Positions 38,328 to 49,019 of a DNA stretch of 64,000 nucleotides are shown in pieces. Each line of letters starts with the position of its first letter. Positions within the stretch are counted from its first letter, which is position 1. The position numbers and the translations under genes are program-made. Source of the stretch: Epiperipatus broadwayi (Eukaryota; Onychophora; Udeonychophora; Euonychophora; Peripatidae). Under the pieces are notes generated by a model that made no database searches, was not told the DNA's origin, and saw nothing but the letters and a program-made list of their open reading frames with translations. The DNA is taken from positions 312,001 to 376,000 of the forward strand of contig JAQFVV010006718.1 of assembly GCA_028023455.1 (NCBI GenBank), read 5' to 3'.

Positions 38328-38506
38328 AGAAATAATAAACACCTCCATACTTCCCCATTCTTTTTAAATTCATATAAATAAAGATACAATAAAAGACAAT
38401 TGACCCCCAAGATGCATTTCGTGCTGAACCAGCACTCATCAGTTGGCCCAGGTCACTATCTTTCATATATATCTTTATTATATGCAAAGTATTTATCTAG
38501 AGTAAA
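38328..38506 (-). repeat. Inverted partial unit of the hammerhead repeat
   Basis: 179 bp that are the near-perfect reverse complement of 38598-38776, separated by 91 bp. One substitution was noticed (near 38462). The unit is cut off at 38328, exactly where the RTE sequence begins. Confidence 0.9.
38402..38454 (-). ncRNA. Type-I hammerhead ribozyme (minus strand)
   Basis: The same 53-nt sequence as at 38650-38702, in opposite orientation. All core residues (CUGAUGA, GAAA) are intact, with stem I (GACC/GGTC and CCAA/TTGG), stem II (GTGCTG/CAGCAC) and palindromic stem III (ATGCAT). Transcripts of the minus strand that run toward the RTE would carry it. Confidence 0.9.
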
Positions 38507-38921
38507 TAGTAATAATCATTTGTATATTTATCAGAAATGGATGGCGTCAAAGTTGTGAGTGGAGGAAGTTTGACAATGGTAAATGAATAAGTAACAATTT
38601 ACTCTAGATAAATACTTTGCATATAATAAAGATATATATGAGAGATAGTGACCTGGGCCAACTGATGAGTGCTGGTTCAGCACGAAATGCATCTTGGGGG
38701 TCAATTGTCTTTTATTGTATCTTTATTTATATGAATTTAAAAAGAATGGGGAAGTATGGAGGTGTTTATTATTTCTATAAAGATATTACATACGGGACAG
38801 AGAAATGTGAATAACTCCGTGTGTGTAAAATTAAAAAAAAAAAAAATCAGATATATTAATCTTTAACTTAGGTTTAAAGTTTATATCTGTGCTAGAGATA
38901 ATCTCTAGTTTCGAAAATGAT
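38507..38921 (+). repeat. Hammerhead repeat unit A (415 bp), retrozyme-like
   Basis: The first of two direct tandem 415-bp units that appear identical by eye. It carries one hammerhead and an internal A run (38832-38845). It has no credible protein; its 65-codon frame (38617-38814) is the same in both units and simply crosses the ribozyme. Tandem non-coding units of a few hundred bases with one hammerhead each are the hallmark of retrozymes, which are thought to spread as circular RNA copied by the machinery of other elements. Confidence 0.85.
38650..38702 (+). ncRNA. Type-I hammerhead ribozyme, unit A
   Basis: GACC (38650-38653), internal loop TGGG, CCAA (38658-38661), conserved box CTGATGA (38662-38668), stem II GTGCTG/CAGCAC around a GTT loop (38669-38683), GAAA (38684-38687), stem III palindrome ATGCAT (38687-38692), cleavage-site C at 38693, then TTGG, G and GGTC closing stem I. 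All invariant core positions are present. Predicted cleavage follows 38693. The two-base stem III loop is too tight for a stable hairpin, so a dimeric fold through the palindrome is likely. Confidence 0.93.
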
Positions 38922-39336
38922 TAGTAATAATCATTTGTATATTTATCAGAAATGGATGGCGTCAAAGTTGTGAGTGGAGGAAGTTTGACAATGGTAAATG
39001 AATAAGTAACAATTTACTCTAGATAAATACTTTGCATATAATAAAGATATATATGAGAGATAGTGACCTGGGCCAACTGATGAGTGCTGGTTCAGCACGA
39101 AATGCATCTTGGGGGTCAATTGTCTTTTATTGTATCTTTATTTATATGAATTTAAAAAGAATGGGGAAGTATGGAGGTGTTTATTATTTCTATAAAGATA
39201 TTACATACGGGACAGAGAAATGTGAATAACTCCGTGTGTGTAAAATTAAAAAAAAAAAAAATCAGATATATTAATCTTTAACTTAGGTTTAAAGTTTATA
39301 TCTGTGCTAGAGATAATCTCTAGTTTCGAAAATGAT
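38922..39336 (+). repeat. Hammerhead repeat unit B (415 bp)
   Basis: A direct tandem copy of unit A at an exact 415-bp offset. No difference was noticed by eye. The distance between the two predicted cleavage sites gives a 415-nt monomer. Confidence 0.88.
39065..39117 (+). ncRNA. Type-I hammerhead ribozyme, unit B
   Basis: The same 53-nt motif as in unit A, shifted by 415. Predicted cleavage follows 39108. Confidence 0.93.
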
Positions 39337-39429
39337 TAGTAATAATCATTTGTATATTTATCAGAAATGGATGGCGTCAAAGTTGTGAGTGGAGGAAGTT
39401 TGACATTGGTAAATGAATAAGTAACAATT
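39337..39429 (+). repeat. Partial third hammerhead repeat unit
   Basis: 93 bp that match the start of units A and B with one noticed substitution (near 39406), then diverge at 39430. It lacks the ribozyme. Confidence 0.85.
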
Positions 39430-39641
39430 CCTTCTTTTCTTCATAAATTCTCTAGTCTCAGTAGAAATTTTATTAGTCAATTGCTTTTCTGTATTACTAC
39501 ATAAAAGTTTAAACTATTTACAAAAATCTCGATAGAATAAGGAAATTATAATCTAGATAAGTCGAGGTGTAAACTCTCTAGGCTTGCTTTGGTACATTTG
39601 AAAAAAGTTTTTTCATAATTTACTCTAAAATAAGGCACGAT

Positions 39642-39750
39642 AGTCAAACGTTGGTGGACGAGACGTCAGCACAGCCGTCTTACTAAGCAGTTGTCCCGGG
39701 TTAGCGGGGCTGCTTCCAGGCCGATGCTATGACACATGAAAAAAATAAAC
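39642..39750 (+). mobile_element. tRNA-derived SINE, copy 3
   Basis: Same family as 10396-10500, ending in an A-rich tail. Perfect 10-bp target-site duplications, AAGGCACGAT, lie at 39632-39641 and 39751-39760. Confidence 0.88.
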
Positions 39751-39760
39751 AAGGCACGAT

Positions 39761-40049
39761 GACGTCCGTCATTGTAAACTTAATAATCCATTTTCACTTA
39801 TATAGCTTCCATGAGCTAATGCCTACTTGTTCGACAACGGCGTCGTCAGTTAATATTTATTTTATCAGTTGAAGAATCTGTTCAAGTTAAATGTTACTTT
39901 CAATTATTCTTCTCGATTAATTAGTTTTCTATATAGGTTTTCGGAATTCAATTCATTTTGATTTCTTTTTTGAAATTTTACGAATATAATTAATCGTTTT
40001 TGGTCTTAATTAGTTTAATTATAAATAGTTAATCTTTTTTTTAATCAAT
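39761..40049. other. AT-rich spacer
   Basis: No feature seen between the SINE copies. Confidence 0.5.
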
Positions 40050-40064
40050 CCGTTTGACTGATTT

Positions 40065-40163
40065 TTTTTCATGTGTCATAACATCGGTGGGAAGCGATCG
40101 CGCTAACCCTGAACAACTGCTTGTAAGGCGGCTGTGCTGACCTCTCGACCTCCAACGCTTGAC
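40065..40163 (-). mobile_element. tRNA-derived SINE, copy 4
   Basis: Minus-strand copy, with its A tail seen as a T run near 40062-40069. Target-site duplications of 15 bp, CCGTTTGACTGATTT, lie at 40050-40064 and 40164-40178. Confidence 0.88.
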
Positions 40164-40178
40164 CCGTTTGACTGATTT

Positions 40179-41669
40179 AATAAGTTTTTACTTATATTTT
40201 ATTGCAGTTTATATAACTTATACATGTGACATTAGACATTATATATTTAATATATACACACATAGCCTTTTATACATAACTGTTTACAATAAGTAATATA
40301 TTGAATTATTTCCATAATTTATCATTAAACGTATTGCACCGAAACGTCCTTGCAAACCGAGCTTTTACTTTAAATCCTCATCTAAAATAAAATATTTTAT
40401 CCATTTTGAAAATAACTTATATAGTTCATTTATGGATATAGAAGCCTAAAATTAGACTGTGATAAATATGCAGCAATTCAAACTCAACCCCATTACATAC
40501 CCATTAAATTTAACTGGAGATCTTACTTCTCTTGAGATAAGATGAACTGTTCAACTAGATCGAAACGGCAAGAAACAAATTTTTATATTATTTATTAATC
40601 AAATAATAATAAGGATATAACAAACGCAACCAAAAATAAAAAAATACTTAAAAGATATTCATACTCATGCAATAGAATATATTTCGCACACCTATAATAT
40701 ATAAAAAATTATAAAATATTAAGTTATGCATAATATATCACGAAATATAATTAACCATTTATCCAACACAAAAATAAATTAACTAAATTGTGTACTAGGC
40801 CTTTTGACTACAGTATCTTACCTTAGCGGATATTATTTCTAACTAATGTATGATCATACTAAAAAAAAAAAGTTTAATTTTCATAATCCATATGAGTAAT
40901 GGAAACATTTTTCCTGGTTAATAATTCTAAAGGTGGAAGTCTTCAAGATCTTTTTGATAAAGATTTAAAAAGTCATGAATTTTTTCTCTTGGCGAAATAT
41001 GTATTTCCATTAGGTTCATGCTTGCATACCCATAAAATTAGCAGGTATCCGTCTTCTTAATAAACATTTCCAAAAGAAACAAAACGAATAAAAACATTTT
41101 TAACAAGATTAATAAATAGGTTATAACTCTCGATTTATTCAAATGTGGAAGAGATTTAGTGCTGGTGGGTAACAACATTGAAAGGCAGTTTCACATATAT
41201 TATTTTCTTCTTTATATTCTATTTCAGGGTACTTTTTCAATTGATTCATTCTTTGACAGTTCACACGGTTCCAGGATTACAGTGGTCATATATTAAAATT
41301 TAATCCACCTTATATTATTTATTTACCACATTTGAAATTATATAGAAAATTAGCAGTATAATTTAACAAATGATCTTATCAAAATTACTTTTTTGTATAT
41401 ATTTTTTACGTGCTGGCTTACATATGAATTTAATTACTTCTAGTCAAATACTATGATTGAAATTCTCAATCTGATATTTGACATTTCTGTGCCAAATTTT
41501 TTAAAAACTGTTACCATGTGGCCTAAATCCCCTCCAACTCTCCATAATTATAACTATTCAATGAAAAGTTTTACTATAAAAAAATTATCATTCACATATT
41601 ATTCTTATCAATAAACATTCTTTTTCATTTGCATCCATCTCAGTCAAAACATTAACCTTGAATTCATAT
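40179..41669. other. AT-rich DNA without recognisable gene
   Basis: No gene or element could be supported. Confidence 0.5.
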
Positions 41670-41679
41670 TGCTCTATTC

Positions 41680-41784
41680 ATTTTTTTTCGTGTATCATAA
41701 CATCGCCCGGGAAGCGAACCCGCTTACCCGGGACAAGTGCTTCTAAGGCGGCTGTCGCTGACCTCTCGCCCACCAACGCTTAAC
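41680..41784 (-). mobile_element. tRNA-derived SINE, copy 5
   Basis: Minus-strand copy with GGGTAAGCGGGTTCGC in the B-box region, so it keeps the TTCG core. TGCTCT occurs on both sides (41670-41675 and 41785-41790) and may be a worn target-site duplication. Confidence 0.82.
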
Positions 41785-41790
41785 TGCTCT

Positions 41791-44010
41791 CAGACATTCT
41801 TGCTTAATACTGAATTAATACAATTAAAAGACTATTTTGTTTGTGATAAAAAAACATTCACACTGTAATAAATTTTGAGTTCAATTCACTCTTTTGTACA
41901 ATCAATATTACAAAATACATAAATATTTTGGTTCAATTTGAGAGCTTTATTAAAGCGTTATAGTATAAAAAATTGAAACTTTAAACTTTTCTGTAATATT
42001 AAAGTAAATCATAAATTTTGTAAATGACTATAGAAACTGTAAGTACAAAATAAATAAAAATCGATATTATCAGATCAAAAATCAAACAACAGCATGGATA
42101 AATTAAAGAAATAAAGGTCATTTCTGACTCAAAACAAATAGAAAATTACAAGATGCATACAAAATCAAACATATCCTTATAATTTATATTAAGATACTGA
42201 GTTCTGGCTTATGCATTTATACATGAGATTTAAGATTCAAAGGTAAAAAAGTACACAGATACACATCCAGCAAGCCCCATTATCTTTATTATGTATGTTT
42301 AGCTAAAGACTTGCTTAATATAATGTGAAGTTTTTCAACAAAATCAATAGCCTTTTACTGTATAATAGAACTGAATCTAATTTATTTATCAATTTTAATA
42401 TTTTTAATAACTGATGCCAATTTATTCTAGCACCAAGTAATATTAATGGCAACAAACCATCAAATTTTCTATTTAAATCAATATATCAGATCATAATTCA
42501 TTATTATTACATCATCTGTTAAAACAGCAGAAACTCCATTCAGTTTTGAGAACCAATGCTAGCAATATTAATCAGTGGATGCTAGATTTCTGCATCAAAA
42601 TCCCTATTCACCTAATATACTCACTAGTTTTTAAATGATGGCTTTCATCAACAGATTGAGAAGTATTGTATGTATAACTTTAGATCTAATGTAACTCTTC
42701 ACCATTCACATTTTACCTTCTTGAAATCTATAAAAACATGATCTCAAACTGTAAGCAATAACGTTTTCATTCCAAGCTAATTTTTTCTATAGTCATATGA
42801 ATCTGAACCCAGTTTAACATTTATACATTTTACTGTCTTCTGTTTTTTAATAATAATAGTCATTAGCACTACTTAATCACCGCTTTTTTGTTTACATGAG
42901 CTTTTAAAACAGGAACTTTTTATAGAGTAGTGCCATGTAGTGCAAGCCATCATAATCAATGGATGCTAGAAAGATTGTGCATCAAAGTTCCTATCTAGTG
43001 CCTATTCGTTCAATATCTGCAACTTAGTTTCTAACTTGTAGTGCTTATCAGTAGGAAACCTTAAATCTGGTGAATTGCATTTGTGCAGTGCTTCCTGATT
43101 CAAGACTGACCAGTGACCATACTAAGCATGGAAATTGAGTGATTTATGATGATGCTCTAGCCAATTAATTATTTTGTTAAATGCAACAGTCAGTTAAAAT
43201 TTTATATAATTAAATATAAGAGTTTATGATTTCTCCATTTTTTCTTAAGGTCATGTATAATGAGTAGTTTCTGAATAAAAATTATTTCACTAGGTTGACG
43301 ATTAAGGTTATTTACTATTATCATGTAGAGCTTTTTAAATTGTAGTCCTTTTTCTTTCATTATTCTCTTTTCTTAATTGAACATATGTATATTGATACTT
43401 TTACGTTTTTGCCCTTTTTAAATAGATTTCAATGACTTGGTTGGATTTTAACAATGAATATTATTACAGACTTATGTGGAACAATGCTTAATTCCATTGA
43501 GAACATTTTTTATAATCTTGAACAATATGAAAGTAAAAGTGACATCGTTATTGAAACTATCTGAATGATTCTGAAGCACAAATTAGTTAGGTATCTGGTA
43601 TTCGAGTTCACATATAGTATAAGGTTTAAAAGTAATTAACATTTATAAAGGTAATTACTTTTCACAAGAAAAATATGTTACTGATATGGTGAGAGATAAT
43701 GCAGTAATGATAGTTACTAATCCTTATTACCAATGGTAGATATCACTCAAATCCATTTCAACTACATGCTATTGGACAACATATATTTGTGTTACTTTGT
43801 ATATATAACTGACTTCTGAACCAATAGTGAATTGCAGATTTTGACTTAAAGCCTTGATTTGATAATAGAACATAATCAAAATAAATTATTTAGCTTCTTC
43901 AATACATCTACTAAAATATTCTGGTGTATATTCATCAGATTACTATCCTCAGTTTATCAACAATCAACTGCTCAATAAAACTATTATTTTTAATAAAGGT
44001 GATGTATTGA
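41791..44010. other. AT-rich DNA without recognisable gene
   Basis: No gene could be supported. Two weakly similar phrases with 'ATCAATGGATGCTAGA' (near 42575 and 42960, the first with one base changed) hint at an old repeat. Confidence 0.45.
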
Positions 44011-44384
44011 AGATATAAAAATAAAAAGGGAATTCCAGTGAGTCCTGGAATAGGGTTTAACATTTGCAAAAGAGGGTTTGAGTGTCGCTATCAAGCATGC
44101 TCTTATAGTAAGTCATGCTTGAGTTCACTCCTAATCTGTATGTACTATAATTATTGGTAATTTTCTATACATTTGGATAAAAAGATGGCACATGTCAAAA
44201 AAAAAAAAAGATGGCACATGTTTCTTCGAGAATGATTTGTTAAATCAGTATTAGTAAGAAATAGATCGGAATGGTGTGCTTAAATAAATGCGACAGAAGG
44301 GAGAAAGAAAGATAATATAATAAATATTTCAAAGTTGATTAAGTGTCTGTTTTATTTCCTCATTATTTAACTAGTTAAGTATTT
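44011..44384 (+). repeat. 5' LTR of second gypsy element, first part
   Basis: Aligns with 54272-54620 at high identity with scattered substitutions. It contains a local duplication of GATGGCACATGT around an A run (44184-44222). Confidence 0.8.
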
Positions 44385-45367
44385 AAATAAACTATTTATT
44401 TTATATAGCAGCGATGTTTATAAACTGTAATATTAATAATCAGCATTAAACTATTGCACATGCGCTTTGTAGATTTTTAACAATAAAGGAATACTCCCAC
44501 TTCGAACACAAGATAATTCTTTGGAAAATATAGAATGAATCCATCTATCTTTTCGAACCCAATCGCTTATGTATGGGAAAATCTTCAGTATTTGAAAGTG
44601 AGAGCATGGACATATTAAACAATCACTTTAAATTACTTTTTACATGCTTGAATGAATGACGCTAGTGAAATTTACTAGAATTTATGGTACTTGGGTTTTA
44701 TTCCTGCAACCTAGGAAAGATAGGGCGACTTTTTACATACGCGATAAAGGCATAATGTTGCGAACATTAAATAAACCCTTGCGATTTGAGTTTTTTCCCT
44801 CGTCAAAAATCGTGTTGCCAAAACTATTATATAGGTGCTTTTTTGGACATTTTGGTATTTTTTTCTGATTCAAAAGTTTGTTGTTTGTACATTTTAAACT
44901 CACCTTTGTTATTATTGTGAATTTGGTTTAACATTTTTAATTTCAACTGCATTATTTACTTCTGTGTTTTTTTTTCCAATTTCAACTTGGTTATTGACTG
45001 ACTTCTTCATTTTTAAATCTTTAAATTAAAAGTGTATTATTTAATTGTAATTGAATGCAGACGTTGACTTTGTTATTTGTTTATTCCAAAAATTTGATTG
45101 CCTGGCAGAATTCCATTTAGAGCATGTACTGGGCAATCACTTGTTCTACAAATCTTTTGGAGGAGGAACGATGGTGGGGGGTACTACTGACAATCGCCAT
45201 TTTGTATGCAAGAATCGTCTGCATAAGTGTATATTTCATAGAATATTTTTTCTTTTTTTGCTTTTATAAAAATATATTTATGTTGGCTTTTTTTTTTATG
45301 GACCCTGCATATTATTTTTTTTAATTGATGGAATTAAGTAAGCATCAAAAGTTAGTTTGTGTCCGTG

Positions 45368-46193
45368 CAGGCCCGGATTTAAGGTGATTGGAACGATTGG
45401 GCCCAATCGGGCCGCATCCCCACCAAAATTAACAAAAAGTTATTTTTCAAAATTTAAAGCAAATTGCTTTTGATGATAAAGGATAAATTATAAATTATTC
45501 AAATAATTAAAAATATATTTATTTTAAATTCGCATTGATGGATGAGATTTATTATTGTGTTTATTATAATATATACACATAATATAGAAAACGAATAACC
45601 AGTAAGTGTCATTTTTGACTAACATTTAATTAATCGGATAGTACTATCTTCTCTCTCAATTACTCTATTCTATATGCGTCTTAATCGGCGCACTCACATT
45701 CGTTTTTTGGCATTAGTCATTGTTGCGCTGCGCTCGCTATTAAGTAGATGTGGCTACTATCAAATGTCAATTGTTTATTGCATTTGCAGTTCTCTATTCT
45801 TCTAATCGTTTTAATTATTAGTGTCATATTTTGTGACTATAATTACTAATTGTTAAAAAAGGTATGTATTAATTATATTACGTAATATTTATTAACAAGA
45901 AATTATATTTAAAATTAAAAATTTAAGTATTTTTATGATTAAAAATGGATTTAATTTTATCATTAGATGTTGAATCCACTGAAAAAAGAGATGTGGGAAG
46001 AAAATATAAAAGTGGTAGTCTAAAAAGGAAATTAAGTGCAAAAAGGAAAATTGAAAGTGAAAAACTCAGAAATGCTTTGATATTTGATTTATATATATAT
46101 ATATATTGAATTTGCATTTTATTTAAATATTTAATATATAGAGGGCCCCACAAAAAAATCCAATCGGGCCCGCACTTACTGGAACCGGTCCTG
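45368..46193. mobile_element. Non-autonomous hAT element (826 bp)
   Basis: The ends read CAGGCCCGG and, inverted, CAGGACCGG, with the CAGG-type terminus of hAT elements. The 8-bp flanks TGTCCGTG (45360-45367) and TGTCAATG (46194-46201) match at 6 of 8 positions, as expected for a worn hAT target duplication. The related module near 46575-46620 lacks this insertion. The interior keeps a 54-codon frame similar to a transposase start. Confidence 0.75.
45945..46109 (+). pseudogene. Remnant N-terminus of a hAT (zinc-finger MYM-like) transposase
   Basis: A 54-codon frame begins at ATG 45945 and ends at TGA 46107-46109 in a (TA)n run. It contains KYKSGSLKRKLSAKRKIE, very like the basic 'KY.SG.QKRK.K' start of many animal hAT transposases of the ZMYM/TTF-finger type. 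The zinc finger, the catalytic core and the dimerisation domain are all absent. This suggests an internal deletion derivative of an autonomous hAT element. The family assignment rests on this short motif plus the element ends. Confidence 0.55.
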
Positions 46194-47543
46194 TGTCAAT
46201 GTACAATTTGTAAAAGTACGTGTATATCTCATATAATGTTTTTTTTGTTTTTGTAAAACTGTACTGAGTATTATTTCTGCAACCAAGGAAAGATAGGAGA
46301 ATTTAGTTGTTTATCCGAAAAATTAGATTGCCTGGCAGTATTCCATTTAGAGCATGTACTGGTCAATCACTTGTTTGACAACTTTTTCAGAGGATGAAGG
46401 ACGGTGGGTGGGGGGTTGCTACTGACCATCACCATTTTGTATGCAAGAATCGTCTGCCGTGAGTATATATTTCATAGAATATATTTACTTTTATAAAAAT
46501 ATATATTTATGTTGGCTTTTTTTTCCTCCTGCAACATGGACCACATATTTTTTTTGTTGAAATTGATCAAATTAAGTAAGTGTCAAAAGTTAGCTTGCTC
46601 GGTGTAGAATTCATAAATACATGTTTATCTTATGTAATATTTTTTTTTTTGTGTGTGTTTGTAAAACTATTGAGTATTATTTCTGCAACCAAGGAAAATT
46701 AGGATGAGTTTCACATTCATATCAAAGCATTGCTAACTTTCTCATGTTTTTCTAATGTTTGATGTTGCCAAAATAACAACATTAAAAAGTTAGCAGTGTA
46801 TTGATACGGATGTGAAAAGTCCTCCTATCTTTCCTTGGTTGCAGGAATAATACGTCATTCTTATTTGAAATTAAATGTATGTAAATGAACTATTTATTTT
46901 ATATAGCGCATGTTTATAAACTGTTATATTAATAATCAGCATTAAGCTATTGCACGTGCACTTTGTAGATTTTTAACAATAAATGAATACTCCCACTTCA
47001 AACACAAGATAAGTCTTTGGAAAAGATAGAATGAATCCATCTATATTTTTGAACCCAAACGCTTATGAATGGGCAAATCTTAAGTATTTGAAACTGAGAG
47101 CGGTGAAGATATTAAACAATCACTTTAAATTACTTTTTACATGCTTAAATGAATGAGCTGGCAAAATTTACTAGAATTTACAATACATCATTCTTCTGTG
47201 CAATAGCTTAATGCTGATTATTAATATTACAGTTTATAAACATCATGCTATATAAAATAAATAGTTTATTTACATACATTTAATTTCAAATAAGAATGAC
47301 TTATTGTAAATTCTAGTAAATTTCGCCAGCGTCATTCATTCAAGGATGTAAAAAGTAATTTAAAGTGATTGTTTAATATCTTCACACTCTCACTTTCAAA
47401 TACTTAAGATTTGCCCATACATAAGCATTTGGATTCGAAAACATAGATGGATTCATTCTATCTTTTGGGTTTGAAGTGGGAGTATTCATTTATTGTTAAA
47501 AATCTACAAAGCGCATGTGCTTAATGCTGATTGTTAATATTAT

Positions 47544-47758
47544 AGTTAAGGATTTTAATCATTTTGTAGAATTTAAGTCCTATATTGATTATTTTAAAAT
47601 TGCATTTGGTGATTGCTGTTCATAAAAAAATAAACAACCACAGTTGGAAAAATCTTCACAACCTGGTTCCAAGCAAAAAATCTTGGTGGCACCCTCATTT
47701 GGCCACCTTATTTTGTAAATTATATTTAAAAATACAATTTCAAAATGTAATGGCACAG
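47544..47758 (+). repeat. 5' LTR of second gypsy element, second part
   Basis: Continues the alignment to 54611-54823, ending GGCACAG in both copies. The frames at 47585-47786 are LTR shadows. Confidence 0.78.
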
Positions 47759-47960
47759 AGAAAAAATTAAGAAAATGGTGTCTCAATGTGTAGGCTCATT
47801 AACTTAATAAATGGTCAGGTTATGGTAAAAAGATGGTTGAGGTTGCCTTTGGTAGTTAAATTGGGAACATAGTATTCCAGGAGGGGGGAGGGTTGAGTTT
47901 TGGAAATCATTTTAAAAGATTTTTTTTAAAAATAGCAAGATAGAATTAAAATAAAAACGT

Positions 47961-48191
47961 TTGGAGGAAAAAAAAGAGGAAATCCTATTCGAATACCTAG
48001 AAAATTTAGAAGACTGTTTTTGGATATACAAGGCAAGCGAAGAAGAGAAAATAATCATAGCAAGTAATCATTTAGTGGGCATGGAAAGAGATGGGTGGGA
48101 AATGATACAGAAAAGATCAGATGATTTTAATCAGTATAAAAATAAATTAATGCATACATTTTGGAATGTAAAAAGACAAAAAAAGATGTGA
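47961..48191 (+). pseudogene. Gag fragment of second gypsy element
   Basis: 77 codons with LENLEDCFWIYKASEEEKII and GWEMIQKRSDDFNQYKNKLM. This is the pattern of the retrotransposon Gag capsid, in which a 'W..M....DF..FK..F' segment is usual. It ends in a stop, with further Gag-like sequence for about 60 bp. The N-terminal part and zinc knuckles are not recognisable, so the gene is broken. Confidence 0.65.
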
Positions 48192-48499
48192 AAAGATGTA
48201 GAATTAGAAAGATATATAAAAAAGAAGGGATATGATATAGACAGCTTTTTTTAAAACAAATGATAAAATTGAGAAGAATAATAGAATATCCTATTTCAGA
48301 ACACCAGATTATAAATATCATAAAAATATGTTGAAAAATGTACAAGAGTGATTAGTGGTCTCTAAGTGTGAAGGATTGGAAGACATACTGGAAATTCTTA
48401 GAGAGATAGAAATATAAAGCAAGAACAACTACCTAAATTGTTAAATGTAGTCATTGAGGAAGAAGAAAAGATTCAAACAATGGCGTAAAAACTTGCCCT

Positions 48500-48890
48500 A
48501 TGATATCCATAAAAATACAGGGAATAGAGATACAGGCTTTACTAGACTTGGAAAGTCAGGTATCTATAATCTTGAATAAACTATTAGATTCAATCAGAAG
48601 TCAGAAGAGGGAAGTACAGCCATTACCAATAAGAAAGTCTGAAATAACTATGGCTAATGCTAAAAAAGTTATGTTGGACCCCATACAAATATATGCAGAA
48701 ATACAAGTGAGGAAAAAAGGGTAGAGCATATGTTATTATTGATGTCAGATTTGGTAGAGGATCTTATATTGGGGTCAGATTTTATGCATGAAACCGGGAT
48801 GAAAATTAATTATAGCAAAAAGAATATAATGATAGGATATGAAAAGATGCCATTTAATAGTATCATAATGGACAGAGTAACAATAAAGTA
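48500..48890 (+). pseudogene. Protease remains of second gypsy element
   Basis: ALLDLESQVSIIL (48535-48575) corresponds to the aspartic protease active site, usually D-T/S-G-S, here D-L-E-S. After a stop and frame change, LVEDLILGSDFMHETGMKINY (about 48750-48820) matches the distal 'ILG.DF' part of the fold. The loss of the active-site Gly makes it non-functional. It lies between gag and the reverse transcriptase, as expected. Confidence 0.7.
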
Positions 48891-49019
48891 GTACAAATGG
48901 CAAACAACGATATATACCAAAAAATAGAGCATAAAATAACTGAGTTAGGGAGTAATAATAGGGGCTGGGAAAGTCAGCTTAAAGAGGTACTTTTCCAAAA
49001 CAAATAAGTATTCGCTACA

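Larger units (their letters stand above)
44385..47543. mobile_element. Long inverted-repeat (foldback-type) element inserted in the 5' LTR
   Basis: About 300 bp at 44410-44700 recur inverted at 47310-47543 and a third time in direct orientation at 46880-47190. The interior holds two diverged copies of another module (around 45085-45360 and 46320-46590). It also holds repeated TGCAACCAAGGAAAGATAGG phrases, one pair of which forms a hairpin (46670-46855). AGTTAAG-ATTT occurs at both borders (44373-44384 and 47544-47555), a likely target-site duplication. There is no transposase. A hAT element is nested at 45368-46193. Internal frames at 44656-45324 are not recognisable proteins. Confidence 0.65.

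Noticed and set aside
38054-38381. Plus-strand frames at 36510-36901 and 37854-38381 as genes
   Set aside because: They are antisense shadows of the RTE reverse transcriptase.
38617-39229. Identical 65-codon frames at 38617-38814 and 39032-39229 as a duplicated small gene
   Set aside because: They run through the hammerhead ribozymes of the tandem units. The identity reflects the 415-bp DNA repeat, not protein selection.
38507-39429. Tandem repeats as a CRISPR array
   Set aside because: There are two long (415 bp) contiguous units with no spacers, in a eukaryotic setting.
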